From: an uncultured Acidimicrobiales bacterium | GTDB lineage: Bacteria; Actinomycetota; Acidimicrobiia; Acidimicrobiales; Aldehydirespiratoraceae | Reading direction: 5' to 3' | Length of the DNA: 64,000 nt | Assembly: GCA_958296055.1 (NCBI GenBank) | Contig: CATQHS010000001.1 | Coordinates: 3,209,505 to 3,273,504, forward strand | The notes under the pieces: generated by a model | Database searches by the model: none | Told to the model about the DNA's origin: nothing | The model's input: only the letters and a program-made list of their open reading frames with translations | Shown: positions 55,159 through 63,995 of the stretch, piece after piece | Layout of the letters: each line of letters begins with the position of its first letter | How positions within the stretch are numbered: position 1 is the stretch's first letter | Translations under genes and position numbers: made by a program

Positions 55159-55959
55159 ATGACGGAGTTCCGGGTGGCCCTCACCGTGGCGGCTTCGGAC
55201 CCCCTCGGCGGTGCCGGGGTCCAGGCCGACCTCACCACCTTCGCCGCGCTGGGCGTGCACGGGGCCAGTGCGGTGACGGCGGTGACGGCCCAGTCGCTGA
55301 CCGCGGTGACGGCAGTGGCGCCGGTGGACGCCGACGTGGTGGCAGCCCAGATCGACGAGGTCGCGGCGGTTTTCGAGGTGGCTGCGGTGAAGACCGGACT
55401 GTTGCGCCGGCCCGAGGTGGTGGAGCTGGTGGCGGCCCGGGTGGCCGACGGGGTGCTGCCCGCGCCAGTGGTGGACCCGGTGATGGTGGACGGGCGGGGG
55501 GTCCGCTTCGTGGACGAGGCGGTGGTGGCGGCTTACCGGGAGGCGCTGTTCCCGCTGGCCCGGGTGGTGACGCCCAACCGGGCCGAGGCCGAATTGTTGG
55601 TGGGAGCCGAGCTGGCCGGCTCGGCGGCCGTGGCCGAGCGGGCCGAGGCGTTTCGGGCGCTGGGCGCCGATGTGGTGGTGACCGGCGGCGGCTTCGACGG
55701 CTCGCCCGACGACGTGGTGGTGACCGGATCGGGGGTGCGGGTGTATCCGAGGCGGCGCATCCGCACCGACAACGTGCGGGGGAGCGGCTGCACCTTCTCG
55801 GCCGCGCTGGCCGCGGCCCTGGCCCAGGGCTGCGACTTAGCCGAGGCGGCGTCGGTGGCGGGCGACTTCGTGCGCCGGGCCATCGAGGTGTCCGCGGGCT
55901 GGGACGTGGGCGGCCCCGGCCCGGTCGCCCACGTGACAGTCAGCCCTCAGCGCCTTTAG
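55159..55959 (+). CDS. thiD: Phosphomethylpyrimidine kinase
   Basis: Phosphorylates HMP and HMP-P for thiamin synthesis; ribokinase-like fold, 266 residues. ALTVAASDPLGGAGVQADLTTFAALGVHG is the family N-terminus. AVKTGLL, VVDPVMVDGRG, VTPNRAEAELLVG, DVVVTGGGFDG and RGSGCTFSAALAAALAQG (phosphate-binding end) follow. The stop codon overlaps, on the other strand, the stop of the large NTPase gene by four bases, so the island joins right at the end of thiD. Confidence 0.94.
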   Translation: MTEFRVALTVAASDPLGGAGVQADLTTFAALGVHGASAVTAVTAQSLTAVTAVAPVDADVVAAQIDEVAAVFEVAAVKTGLLRRPEVVELVAARVADGVLPAPVVDPVMVDGRGVRFVDEAVVAAYREALFPLARVVTPNRAEAELLVGAELAGSAAVAERAEAFRALGADVVVTGGGFDGSPDDVVVTGSGVRVYPRRRIRTDNVRGSGCTFSAALAAALAQGCDLAEAASVAGDFVRRAIEVSAGWDVGGPGPVAHVTVSPQRL

Positions 55960-58900
55960 CCCTCAGGCTTTTGGACATCGACTACGCAGACCGTGATCTT
56001 GCGGGACTCTTCTTCGGTCAGCGTCGCTTGCAGCCGTTCTTGTAGCTCTTGGGCAGTACTCGGGCGTTTGCCCTGTGGCGGTGGTGGAGAGTTGTCGCCG
56101 CCGAACCAGAACACCAAGTAAACCCCGTACCCGCCAGTCGCCGGGTCGCTGGTGTACCGCTCGATCAACTGATTGTGCAGCGCACTCCAGAGATCCAGGT
56201 GAGTGGTCTTTTTGACCTCCACCGGCACGTTGAAACCTGGATAGGAAATACGGATGTCGGCCCGCTTGTCGTTGGCGTACTGCCCTTCGGGTTGGGCATC
56301 TACTCCTTCGGGTAGCCGCCCCCGCAGATCCGAGAGCAGCGCATCCCGGCATGAATTCTCGTTCTTGGGTGTCTCAGGCCGGCCGTATGGATCTTCGTTC
56401 CAATACTGCCTCCAGTCATCGGTGTTACCAGTGCGAATCCGAACAGCGATCTCGGACAGACGATCCACTACGAGAGCAGCAAGATCGGCAACATTGGCGG
56501 GTGCTGTGTTACTCAGGGTTTTGAAGATACTCTTTATATCTTGGACATGATAAGTTGCATCTCGATAAATTACTCGTTGATTATCCTGAGCCCTGCGAAG
56601 TGCATCATGCCAGTGATGCAGAGCAGCATCCGATAAAAGACTCTCCAACACCTGTACCGCATCTTGACTCGGCAGGGATGCCAATCTTTGGATTAGGAGG
56701 TGAACTAGATCTGTTGCTTCCATCTCTAGCGTCACTACTCCATTCGCCCAAGTGGGTTTGAATGAAGTTCCTATCGACCTAATGAGGAGACTATATGCTG
56801 TATAATGAAGCTCGTCTGTTAAAATCGGCACCTTCTGCCGAGGACAAAAAAATCTAGCTAAATGTCTAACGCGCTTGTCGTAACCGCCAACGAGTTGCTC
56901 TAACCTATGACAATATGTCTCAGGGGAAATGACGATTCCTGCTGCCAACCAATGAACTTTTTGTGCAGTATTCATACTCTTAGAAGATAATTTTTCTTCA
57001 ATCACTTCTCGAATCGACGACTTATCAGTATGTTGTAAAGCTGACCAAAGAAGATAATCTAGTGCTTCAATTTTACTTAGAGTACAACGTATTGGAAAGG
57101 CTCTTAGTAAAGGCAAACTTGAATAGCGAGCGACTTGAGAGTGATTCGGTATGTGTGCGAGATTGTACAAAGCTGGAATTGATTCTCCTTCATTCCGTAT
57201 ACCTGATTTAGCACACTGTACCAAAACTTCTGCCACTAACTTCGGTGAGGAAGAAACCAATTCTAAGTACCATTCGCTATCCTGAATACGACCGACGGTA
57301 AAGCTATAATATAAGGCCACTGCATTGCGTAACTGATCCTCGCTAAGATTTTGTAATTGCTCAGGCGAACTTCGTCTCATTTGGTCCATACCGGCTAGAA
57401 TTGGATAGGCCAAGTATGGAACTTTAGACTCCGATTTAATTCTTAATATATCCTTAATAGTGGGGATATCCGCTCTCCATATGGTGTAACAAAGACTGTT
57501 TAGAGCGATCTGCAGTAGATCCTCATCTTCTCCCAGGAATTCTCGTAGCTTTTGTTCAGGATCTAGATCAGGACGCCAATTTTGGCCCGCAAACCATCCA
57601 AAATAGGCTCTAGCTATATCGTACAAGAGCGCCGGATTAGCTTGGTTATTCTGTAAGGCTTTAATGTTGGACTTAAGATAGTTTACCCACTGCTTTCGTT
57701 CATGTCTCTGTTCGTGTTCGTATTCTTTAATTTTAAGCTCATGTTCACGCTGCATATCTTCGAGTTCTTGGTCGTTCAGGGTACTTGCTAGTTGGTTTTC
57801 CAGGGCTTGATGCCCATGTGTGCGTTCAAATAGAAGCGATTGTGATAGACCTGTATCATAAGTCTGGCTTTGATATGAGCTAATAGCTTCTCGGAGCAGA
57901 TACTTAGACACTTGAGGATTCATATCGGCTAGTTCAACGGCTTTATCCAAACACCATAGTCCAAAATCGGGTGGGAGCGTACTCCCGTATATACGGTATA
58001 TAGCTGCATGGGCTGAAGAGATTGAATCGTCACCCTTGACGTACCTAATAAGTCCTTCTAGAAAAATTTTCTTCTGAACTTCAGGATGCTTTTCAAGCCA
58101 CCTACTAACTTTAAAGGCGGATTCATCATTGGGATGAAAACCTGTCGGTCTATTCATTGTGCCTGCACTTAGCCAGTTGTAAAGTCTTGCAATATTCAGT
58201 TCAATATCATGTGTATCCAATCCACGAGCTAGAAGAGCGACTGGTAAATCTTTCAGCCCACTACTCTTAAAAGTCTTTTCTAAGACGGACATTTGGATAC
58301 ACAGATTATCAAGCAGTTCAGGAATATCGGCATCGGTCGTCTTTATAAGAAGATGCAATCGCCAAAATATCTGATGTCGCCCGATAAAGGATCTGTGGCT
58401 GTGTCCCGTCAGATAATTCCAAATTCTGGCAGGAGGTATTTGTTCAGGATAAAGAACATCTAGAATTGTTCCTAACAATTCATCATACGAGTCGGAGACG
58501 CGTCCGACTTGAATGTCCTCGAGTAGTTTTAGAAGATTTCTGTCTCTATCATGGCTACATCTTGTGGTGTTGATATATGCATCCAGTGCGCTTAGTGTTA
58601 CTCTTGGCCACCAACTGTCATCGCGCACAATGCCAAGTACGGTCGGGGATAGATCAGGTAATGGCGTGCCTTGATGGAGGATACGCAGCAACAAATCAAT
58701 GAAGATCTGGTGATCCTGATCGCGTCGCGAATCCGTAAACTCCCTGAGCAGCGTTGATTCTAATTTCGTTGAGGCTAGAGATACAAAGGCCGATGCTGTC
58801 TGCCATGTGTCGGCAAATCCGATAACTTCGCGCTTCAAAGATGCGAGCAGTCGGCGCTTCTCCTCAGTAGAGAAATTTCGGATGTCGCCATACAGTCCGA

Positions 58901-60038
58901 CGCCGATGGGATCTCTTGCGATAAGGTCGTCCCTAGCTTGATACGAATGGGCAGCTAGCCAGGCAGACAAGCCTCTGAACCCGGATACGACGCCTCCGTC
59001 CTCGCCGACGAGTAAAGAGATAACTCGGCTTGCCGGAAGACCGTCAGTAATTAGTTGGGCAAGATATCGGGCGGCTAGAAACTCAGCTATGTGCCGGTGA
59101 ACGGGCGCGAAGTGTCCGTCACCACCGACGTCGGCTTTGAACAACATGGAGGCCAGCGCTCGCCTGCGTCTCTCCGGCGATTCGTCGTTCCAAGTGTCTG
59201 GAGCGAGGTATTCGGTGTCGGTTTCGCCAAAGTTGAGCGAGTGTCCGGCCGCGCCTGAAATCAACTGAATGGCACAAAGGCGTCCGGCAGTTTCTAGAAT
59301 TTCGTAGAACGCCTGTGGCGATCTTTGTTCCGAGATCCTATGCTCCTCGTTATGTTCAACAGCCATACGCTGGCAGGCTTTCTCGAAAGTGTCAAGTCGG
59401 CTTTCGGGCCATCCTCCCTCCTGAGCGACTGCTTTTGCCAGTAGAAGGAGGCTCTGCGGATTGAACAGCAGGCCTTCTAGATTTCTTCGGTATGCATTTT
59501 CTTGAAAATCTTTGACATCGTCGATACTCGGATCATTCTCTAAGATGGTGTCAATATTCGGTTTTGTAAGTGGATCAAGCCGTAGCATTACAACTTGAGA
59601 ATTTGCAGATACAGTTATTAAATGTTTCTGATCATTCTCGCCAAGCCAATCAGCTTCACGGCATGATATGCGAAATGAAGGTCTTCCTAAATTGTCAAGT
59701 TTGTTACGGATGAGATCAAAGGGAGTTCGGGAATCTGTATATCCAGTGCGCACCTCGTCTAGTCCGTCTATAAAGATAGTTCGTCCTTGCCATTCTAGAT
59801 GGTTGGCAACGTCAAAGGTGAGGAATTCGCGAGCTGATATCAAAACAGCTTCCTCTCCGATGTCGTTGCATTCGGTTTCGAATTCGGTGCTTTTGCCGGA
59901 TCCGGGATCACCAAGCAGCACGTACGCGGGCTCGGTGCGGAACTCTCTCAGAGGTAATGAAGCAATGTTGCTATTTTTAGTCTCCTCGCCTTGCGAGATC
60001 TCGGTGCAGGTCCGCGGTACGGGGGCTATGCCGCTCAT
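55956..60038 (-). CDS. Large NACHT/STAND-like NTPase with a C-terminal nuclease-like domain
   Basis: A 1360-residue protein. The P-loop LLGDPGSGKSTEF is at residues 41-53 and Walker B IFIDGLDEV at 88-96. HRHIAEFLAARYLAQL near residue 320 matches the winged-helix end of NACHT modules. A long helical, repeat-like middle follows, including a charged coiled coil (DMQREHELKIKEYEHEQRHE). The last about 120 residues read CRDALLSDLRGRLPEG, ADIRISYPGFNVPVEVKKT, a PD-(D/E)xK pattern. Its ATG overlaps the upstream ATPase stop (ATGA, 60035-60038). The middle is clearly AT-richer than the genome. Likely antiphage, unproven. Confidence 0.75.
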   Translation of the reverse strand: MSGIAPVPRTCTEISQGEETKNSNIASLPLREFRTEPAYVLLGDPGSGKSTEFETECNDIGEEAVLISAREFLTFDVANHLEWQGRTIFIDGLDEVRTGYTDSRTPFDLIRNKLDNLGRPSFRISCREADWLGENDQKHLITVSANSQVVMLRLDPLTKPNIDTILENDPSIDDVKDFQENAYRRNLEGLLFNPQSLLLLAKAVAQEGGWPESRLDTFEKACQRMAVEHNEEHRISEQRSPQAFYEILETAGRLCAIQLISGAAGHSLNFGETDTEYLAPDTWNDESPERRRRALASMLFKADVGGDGHFAPVHRHIAEFLAARYLAQLITDGLPASRVISLLVGEDGGVVSGFRGLSAWLAAHSYQARDDLIARDPIGVGLYGDIRNFSTEEKRRLLASLKREVIGFADTWQTASAFVSLASTKLESTLLREFTDSRRDQDHQIFIDLLLRILHQGTPLPDLSPTVLGIVRDDSWWPRVTLSALDAYINTTRCSHDRDRNLLKLLEDIQVGRVSDSYDELLGTILDVLYPEQIPPARIWNYLTGHSHRSFIGRHQIFWRLHLLIKTTDADIPELLDNLCIQMSVLEKTFKSSGLKDLPVALLARGLDTHDIELNIARLYNWLSAGTMNRPTGFHPNDESAFKVSRWLEKHPEVQKKIFLEGLIRYVKGDDSISSAHAAIYRIYGSTLPPDFGLWCLDKAVELADMNPQVSKYLLREAISSYQSQTYDTGLSQSLLFERTHGHQALENQLASTLNDQELEDMQREHELKIKEYEHEQRHERKQWVNYLKSNIKALQNNQANPALLYDIARAYFGWFAGQNWRPDLDPEQKLREFLGEDEDLLQIALNSLCYTIWRADIPTIKDILRIKSESKVPYLAYPILAGMDQMRRSSPEQLQNLSEDQLRNAVALYYSFTVGRIQDSEWYLELVSSSPKLVAEVLVQCAKSGIRNEGESIPALYNLAHIPNHSQVARYSSLPLLRAFPIRCTLSKIEALDYLLWSALQHTDKSSIREVIEEKLSSKSMNTAQKVHWLAAGIVISPETYCHRLEQLVGGYDKRVRHLARFFCPRQKVPILTDELHYTAYSLLIRSIGTSFKPTWANGVVTLEMEATDLVHLLIQRLASLPSQDAVQVLESLLSDAALHHWHDALRRAQDNQRVIYRDATYHVQDIKSIFKTLSNTAPANVADLAALVVDRLSEIAVRIRTGNTDDWRQYWNEDPYGRPETPKNENSCRDALLSDLRGRLPEGVDAQPEGQYANDKRADIRISYPGFNVPVEVKKTTHLDLWSALHNQLIERYTSDPATGGYGVYLVFWFGGDNSPPPPQGKRPSTAQELQERLQATLTEEESRKITVCVVDVQKPEG

Positions 60039-61294
60039 GATTCCGTGAACCAATGTCTTGCGGGCACGCTGAAGAACTCATTGAGCGGTACTCCGCCTTG
60101 TCCGACGAGCAGCGTACGAGCGGGCCCCAGTCGCTTCTGGAACACGGCTAGGCCGCTGACACTGGGGCGCTTCGACCCGCTTTTGACTTCGATGGCCACA
60201 AGTTTGGGGCCGCGTTGCATCACGAAGTCCACTTCGTGCGAGTTCTCTCTCCAGTAGCGAAGACTGATGTCTGACGTAGCGGAGTTGAACAGGTGAGCGC
60301 CAACTGAACTCTCCACGACTCGTCCCCAGAATGTGCGATCTGCCTTCGCTGCATTGAAGGAGTATCCCGATACAGCAGTCATGAGAGCAGTGTTGAGGAC
60401 GTTGAGCTTCGGACTCGACTCTTTGCGGCGGATCGGCTGGTTGGCATGTTTGGGCAGTCCTGCTAGCAGTCCCGCCTTCGAGAGCAGATTGAGGTAGCGA
60501 GCCAGTGTGGTTGTGTTGCCCGCGTCTTGGAGGTGTCCGATCATCTTATTGTACGAAAGGATTTGTCCTGAGTAAGCCGCCCCCAGTTCGAATAGCCGTT
60601 TCAGGAGCACGGGCTTTACGATTCGTGTCATCGAGATGATGTCTCGCTCGATGTTGGGCTCCACCAGCGCCCGAAGGACGTAGTCGCGCCAGCGGTCGGA
60701 GTCCCGAACGTGTTCGGCCGCGCCTGGATACCCGCCGAAGTAGAGGTACTCCTCTAGGTCGAGGTTGAACGCCGAAGACATCTCCAAGAACGACCAGTGG
60801 GTTACGGGAACGGTTTCAAATCGCCCGGCGAGGCTCTCGCTCAGCCCTGATTGCATGAGCAAGGGTGACGACCCCAGTATCACCACGTGCATCGGGAGTT
60901 CTCTGGCCCGGTCGGCATCCCAGAGTCCCTTGACCGCTCTCGACCAATCGGGAATTGTCTGAATCTCGTCGATCACCAACACGAAACCTCGGTCAGGCCG
61001 ATCGGCGGTCCGACGGCGCGCCTCTTCCCAGCGCCTCACCAGCCACTCGATGTCGCGTACTTGGGGCAGTAGAGAGGTCTCTGTTTCGTTCGACTCGGAG
61101 GGAGGCAGCAGTCTGGGGGAGTCGGGTTCGTCGACCGAGAGGTAGAGACTGGCCTGTTCGATCCGTTCGAGTGCCTGGCGTACGATGGTGGTCTTGCCGG
61201 TCTGGCGGGGCCCGAACACCGCGATGATCCTGCTTGGCGACTCGGCCAAGCGATGGACAAGAGTGGTCACGTGCGAGCGCTGGAATGGGCTCAT
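60035..61294 (-). CDS. AAA ATPase with DUF4143 C-terminal domain
   Basis: A 419-residue protein. Walker A FGPRQTGKTTIV is at residues 27-38 and Walker B VLVIDEIQTIPDW at 105-117. ILGSSPLLMQSGLSESLAGRFE is the usual AAA/DUF4143 sensor region, then YLYFGGYPGAAE. A DUF4143 C-terminus follows with YWRENSHEVDFVM (354-359) and LVAIEVKSG (367-373), a PD-(D/E)xK-like core. Such ATPases are common, with unknown function. It is cotranslated with the large NTPase. A promoter embedded in an inverted repeat lies just upstream. Confidence 0.86.
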   Translation of the reverse strand: MSPFQRSHVTTLVHRLAESPSRIIAVFGPRQTGKTTIVRQALERIEQASLYLSVDEPDSPRLLPPSESNETETSLLPQVRDIEWLVRRWEEARRRTADRPDRGFVLVIDEIQTIPDWSRAVKGLWDADRARELPMHVVILGSSPLLMQSGLSESLAGRFETVPVTHWSFLEMSSAFNLDLEEYLYFGGYPGAAEHVRDSDRWRDYVLRALVEPNIERDIISMTRIVKPVLLKRLFELGAAYSGQILSYNKMIGHLQDAGNTTTLARYLNLLSKAGLLAGLPKHANQPIRRKESSPKLNVLNTALMTAVSGYSFNAAKADRTFWGRVVESSVGAHLFNSATSDISLRYWRENSHEVDFVMQRGPKLVAIEVKSGSKRPSVSGLAVFQKRLGPARTLLVGQGGVPLNEFFSVPARHWFTES

Positions 61295-61300
61295 GGAGCT

Positions 61301-61329
61301 ATTTTACATCATTGAGTAAAAATACTCAA
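61301..61329 (-). promoter_or_regulatory. Promoter of the ATPase/NTPase operon
   Basis: On the minus strand TTGAGT (61324-61329), a 17-base spacer and TAAAAT (61301-61306) form a strong promoter six bases before the ATG at 61294, so the mRNA is probably leaderless. Both boxes lie largely inside the inverted repeat 61304-61337. Confidence 0.7.
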
Positions 61330-61337
61330 TGATGTAA
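61304..61337. promoter_or_regulatory. Perfect 15-bp inverted repeat, likely operator
   Basis: TTACATCATTGAGTA (61304-61318) and its exact complement (61323-61337) are separated by AAAA. It covers the -35 box and touches the -10 box of the ATPase operon, as an autoregulatory operator would. It has no GC-rich stem plus T-run, so a terminator is less likely. The binding protein is unknown. Confidence 0.6.
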
Positions 61338-61338
61338 T

Positions 61339-61367
61339 CACCAGCTTGAGCTGCACTTTTGCTGGTG
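61339..61367 (-). terminator. Weak stem-loop between the island and the DUF1330-like gene
   Basis: CACCAGC (61339-61345) pairs with GCTGGTG (61361-61367), loop 15 bases. It lies after the stop of the minus-strand gene at 61391. No T-run. Confidence 0.25.
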
Positions 61368-61390
61368 TCCAACCAGTTCCTTGCGTCAGT

Positions 61391-61795
61391 TCAGTCCGTG
61401 CTTTCGGCTTGCGGGAGGGCGGTGACCTCGACGGGGTCGTGATCTTGCACGTCGTGGGCTCTGGCCCCGGTGATGAGGGATTGGGCCAGCGCCCGCGAGG
61501 CCAGGTCGTCGAAATCGTCTCGGCGGGGGTCCCGCAGGAAGCCCTCGACGGCCGGGCCGTCGGGGAACGACAGCACGAGCACGGCGTCGGGCCGCTCCGG
61601 CCCAGCCTCCACCTCACGGGCCCGGCGTTCGAGCTGGCCTCGGTGGCGGGGGAGAAGCTTCAGCAGCCGCCGGACGTAGCGCTCGAGCTCCCGAGACGAC
61701 CCAGCCCGCCAGAGCTGCAGGGTGATCCCAATGCGCCGTTCCGGCTCCTCCACGGTTCGGACGTTACCGCGGGCCGTCTTCTGCTGTGGGCTCAT
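61391..61795 (-). CDS. Small DUF1330-like protein
   Basis: High-GC, host-like 134-residue protein. IGITLQLWRAGSSRELERYVRRLLKLL followed by RPDAVLVLSFPDGPAVEGFLRDPRRDDFDDLASRALAQSL suggests a dimeric alpha-beta barrel of the DUF1330/antibiotic-monooxygenase type. The function is unknown. Start uncertain: ATG 61795 or GTG 61753. The frame to 61936 has a low-complexity head and is not favoured. It marks the return to normal base composition right of the island. Confidence 0.55.
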   Translation of the reverse strand: MSPQQKTARGNVRTVEEPERRIGITLQLWRAGSSRELERYVRRLLKLLPRHRGQLERRAREVEAGPERPDAVLVLSFPDGPAVEGFLRDPRRDDFDDLASRALAQSLITGARAHDVQDHDPVEVTALPQAESTD

Positions 61796-61839
61796 CTCGG
61801 AGCATGAGCCCCTCTCACGGCGACCGCCACTACCCGGAT

Positions 61840-62568
61840 TTAGCTCCCAAGTGCTTCTAGGAGGACAGACAGGGCAATCAGTGATCCAACGAGACCCACC
61901 AACCCCATGACCAACAGGACGGCTCTGCGAGCGCACCCAGTCCTGTTTCCGAGCGAGGCTTGGCGCTCGCTGTGTCGCCCATGTCGGGTCAGGTCGCCCG
62001 GCGCTGTCAGCGCCGTTTCTTCTTGATAGAAGATCGCCTCTTTGTGTTGCCCATGTTGGACTAGGTCGTCTGATGCTGCCAGGTACCGCTCAATACGTAC
62101 GTTGATATCCCATGATTTTGAGATCAAGTTGTGCATCTCTGTCCAGAGCCGGGTGGCCTCGTCGCCGGTGACGAGCGCCATCATCTCGACGTTGTGGAAC
62201 AGCCCCTGCTTGGTCAGGTTTGCAGATCCCAACATAACTGATAGACCGGCTGGGTTGGAACGGTCATTCCATACCATCCATGCCTTGGCATGAGCCTCAG
62301 ACGGATCTCCCCCCTTGCTCGTGCGGTACCAGTTTCGAACCTGTACATCTGGTCGAGCCAAGAATTCTAGAGCTGATGAGCGGGCGGCCGTAGTGGCCTT
62401 GGTGAAGTAAGTTTTCTTGGCATTGCCGATGACCAAAGTCACGGGCTGGCCTCGGGTGTGCTCATTCAACCAGGCCAGACCAGCGGTGCTCGCATAGCCA
62501 ACCGTAATGTAGAGGTGGCCGTGAGGATTGGCTCGCAAGAACCTTACTATCTGATTAGAGGCTGACAT
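61840..62568 (-). CDS. Phospholipase D-family nuclease-like protein with C-terminal membrane helix
   Basis: A 242-residue protein. LYITVGYASTAGLAWLNEH opens a PLD fold. EAHAKAWMVW (His-x-Lys) followed by VMLGSANLTKQGLFHNVEMMAL is the single catalytic motif, as in NgoFVII/BfiI-like nucleases that work as dimers. Near the C-terminus is a basic stretch with two similar segments (LVQHGQHKE, LTRHGRHSE), then a hydrophobic helix (AVLLVMGLVGLVGSLIALSVLLEAL). AAAGGAG eight bases before ATG 62568 sets the start. The next feature is the CRISPR array, 82 bases away. Possible membrane-linked effector. Confidence 0.72.
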   Translation of the reverse strand: MSASNQIVRFLRANPHGHLYITVGYASTAGLAWLNEHTRGQPVTLVIGNAKKTYFTKATTAARSSALEFLARPDVQVRNWYRTSKGGDPSEAHAKAWMVWNDRSNPAGLSVMLGSANLTKQGLFHNVEMMALVTGDEATRLWTEMHNLISKSWDINVRIERYLAASDDLVQHGQHKEAIFYQEETALTAPGDLTRHGRHSERQASLGNRTGCARRAVLLVMGLVGLVGSLIALSVLLEALGS

Positions 62569-62650
62569 TTGCCTCACTCCTTTCATGTTGGATACTTTGT
62601 GAGGACATCTTTAGATCTACGCAAAGAGCTATATCGCGGGTTTTTAAGTG

Positions 62651-63995
62651 CCTTCAATGTAGGGGGAGGGGGGACCCTCCCCGTATTCGAACGCCTCGGC
62701 GTCGATCCCCACACCCGGTCGGTGCTTCAATGTAGGGGGAGGGGGGACCCTCCCCGTATGATCGAGGCCGAGATCGTCGGGCCGGCCGAGATCCGGCTTC
62801 AATGTAGGGGGAGGGGGGACCCTCCCCGTATCGGCGTGACCGTGACCACATGACCCCCCCGAAAAACAGCTTCAATGTAGGGGGAGGGGGGACCCTCCCC
62901 GTATGCGATCATCGCCTGGTGGACCGACTGATGGCCTCCCTCGCTTCAATGTAGGGGGAGGGGGGACCCTCCCCGTATGCCAGTTCCGAATGGCCGCGTC
63001 GGCGGCGAGAGTGTTCGCTTCAATGTAGGGGGAGGGGGGACCCTCCCCGTATCCCTGACCAGCACTTATACAATTCTCGAAAATAATCTGCTTCAATGTA
63101 GGGGGAGGGGGGACCCTCCCCGTATATAAATGAGCTGCTTTCAACGCTGACTCAAACTTATGCTTCAATGTAGGGGGAGGGGGGACCCTCCCCGTATCCC
63201 AGATGACATACCACTAGCGGACGAGTATAGATGCTTCAATGTAGGGGGAGGGGGGACCCTCCCCGTATATGTTCGTCGGTAGACAGACAGCACGCGGCAA
63301 GCGTGCTTCAATGTAGGGGGAGGGGGGACCCTCCCCGTATCGGCGTCCCAGGCGCGGGCAGGGCTTGAACCTTGAGCTTCAATGTAGGGGGAGGGGGGAC
63401 CCTCCCCGTATAAGAGAGGAAGAGATAACCATGACTGACAAGCCTAAGCTTCAATGTAGGGGGAGGGGGGACCCTCCCCGTATGGTATAGAACCTCTCAC
63501 CAGCACCAGCATTGGGAGGGCTTCAATGTAGGGGGAGGGGGGACCCTCCCCGTATTTGACCATTCATCTGACTTAGACTTATCAATACCGCTGCTTCAAT
63601 GTAGGGGGAGGGGGGACCCTCCCCGTATGGGTGTAAGGCGTACAATATAATGGCTGAGTCACTAATGCTTCAATGTAGGGGGAGGGGGGACCCTCCCCGT
63701 ATATGGCGCTACCGAGACGCTACAGAGGGCGACCGCGAGCTTCAATGTAGGGGGAGGGGGGACCCTCCCCGTATGTGATGCGATTTCGCTGCGCTGCTCG
63801 TCGTGTACCACGCTTCAATGTAGGGGGAGGGGGGACCCTCCCCGTATCGAAGCTCGACGACTCCGGCCATCGGGCCACTTGGGAGCTTCAATGTAGGGGG
63901 AGGGGGGACCCTCCCCGTATGCCCAACCACACCAAACGCACACCGTGTCAGACGCCTTGCTTCAATGTAGGGGGAGGGGGGGACCCTCCCCGTAT
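62651..63995. CRISPR. CRISPR array, 19 repeats and 18 spacers
   Basis: The repeat is 36 bp, starting GCTTCAATGTAG and ending CCCTCCCCGTAT, with an internal perfect stem (GGGGAGGG / CCCTCCCC). Repeat starts: 62651, 62724, 62796, 62869, 62943, 63017, 63090, 63162, 63233, 63305, 63376, 63448, 63520, 63593, 63667, 63739, 63812, 63885, 63959. Spacers are 35-38 bp, all different. Repeat 1 has C instead of G at its first base; repeat 19 has one extra G. Read on the minus strand the repeat ends ATTGAAGC, like known type I/III 5' handles, so the leader is probably right of the window. No cas gene is in the window. Confidence 0.97.

Noticed and set aside
61304..61337. The inverted repeat as a terminator or insertion-sequence end
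   Set aside because: The stem is AT-rich without a T-run and overlaps a well-spaced promoter; no transposase or second copy is seen.
55956..62568. cas genes in the island
   Set aside because: Neither the ATPase, the NTPase nor the PLD protein has Cas motifs; no cas1, cas2 or effector seen in the window.
62569..62650. AT-rich 82 bp as the CRISPR leader
   Set aside because: Too short, and it holds the 5' region of the PLD gene; the degenerate edge of repeat 1 and the ATTGAAGC end on the other strand suit a trailer. Not excluded.
62654..63930. Short frames within the CRISPR array (such as minus 62654-62875 and 62872-63168)
   Set aside because: They translate repeat units over and over (GEGPPSPYIEA, HTGRVPPPPTLK) and are repeat artefacts.
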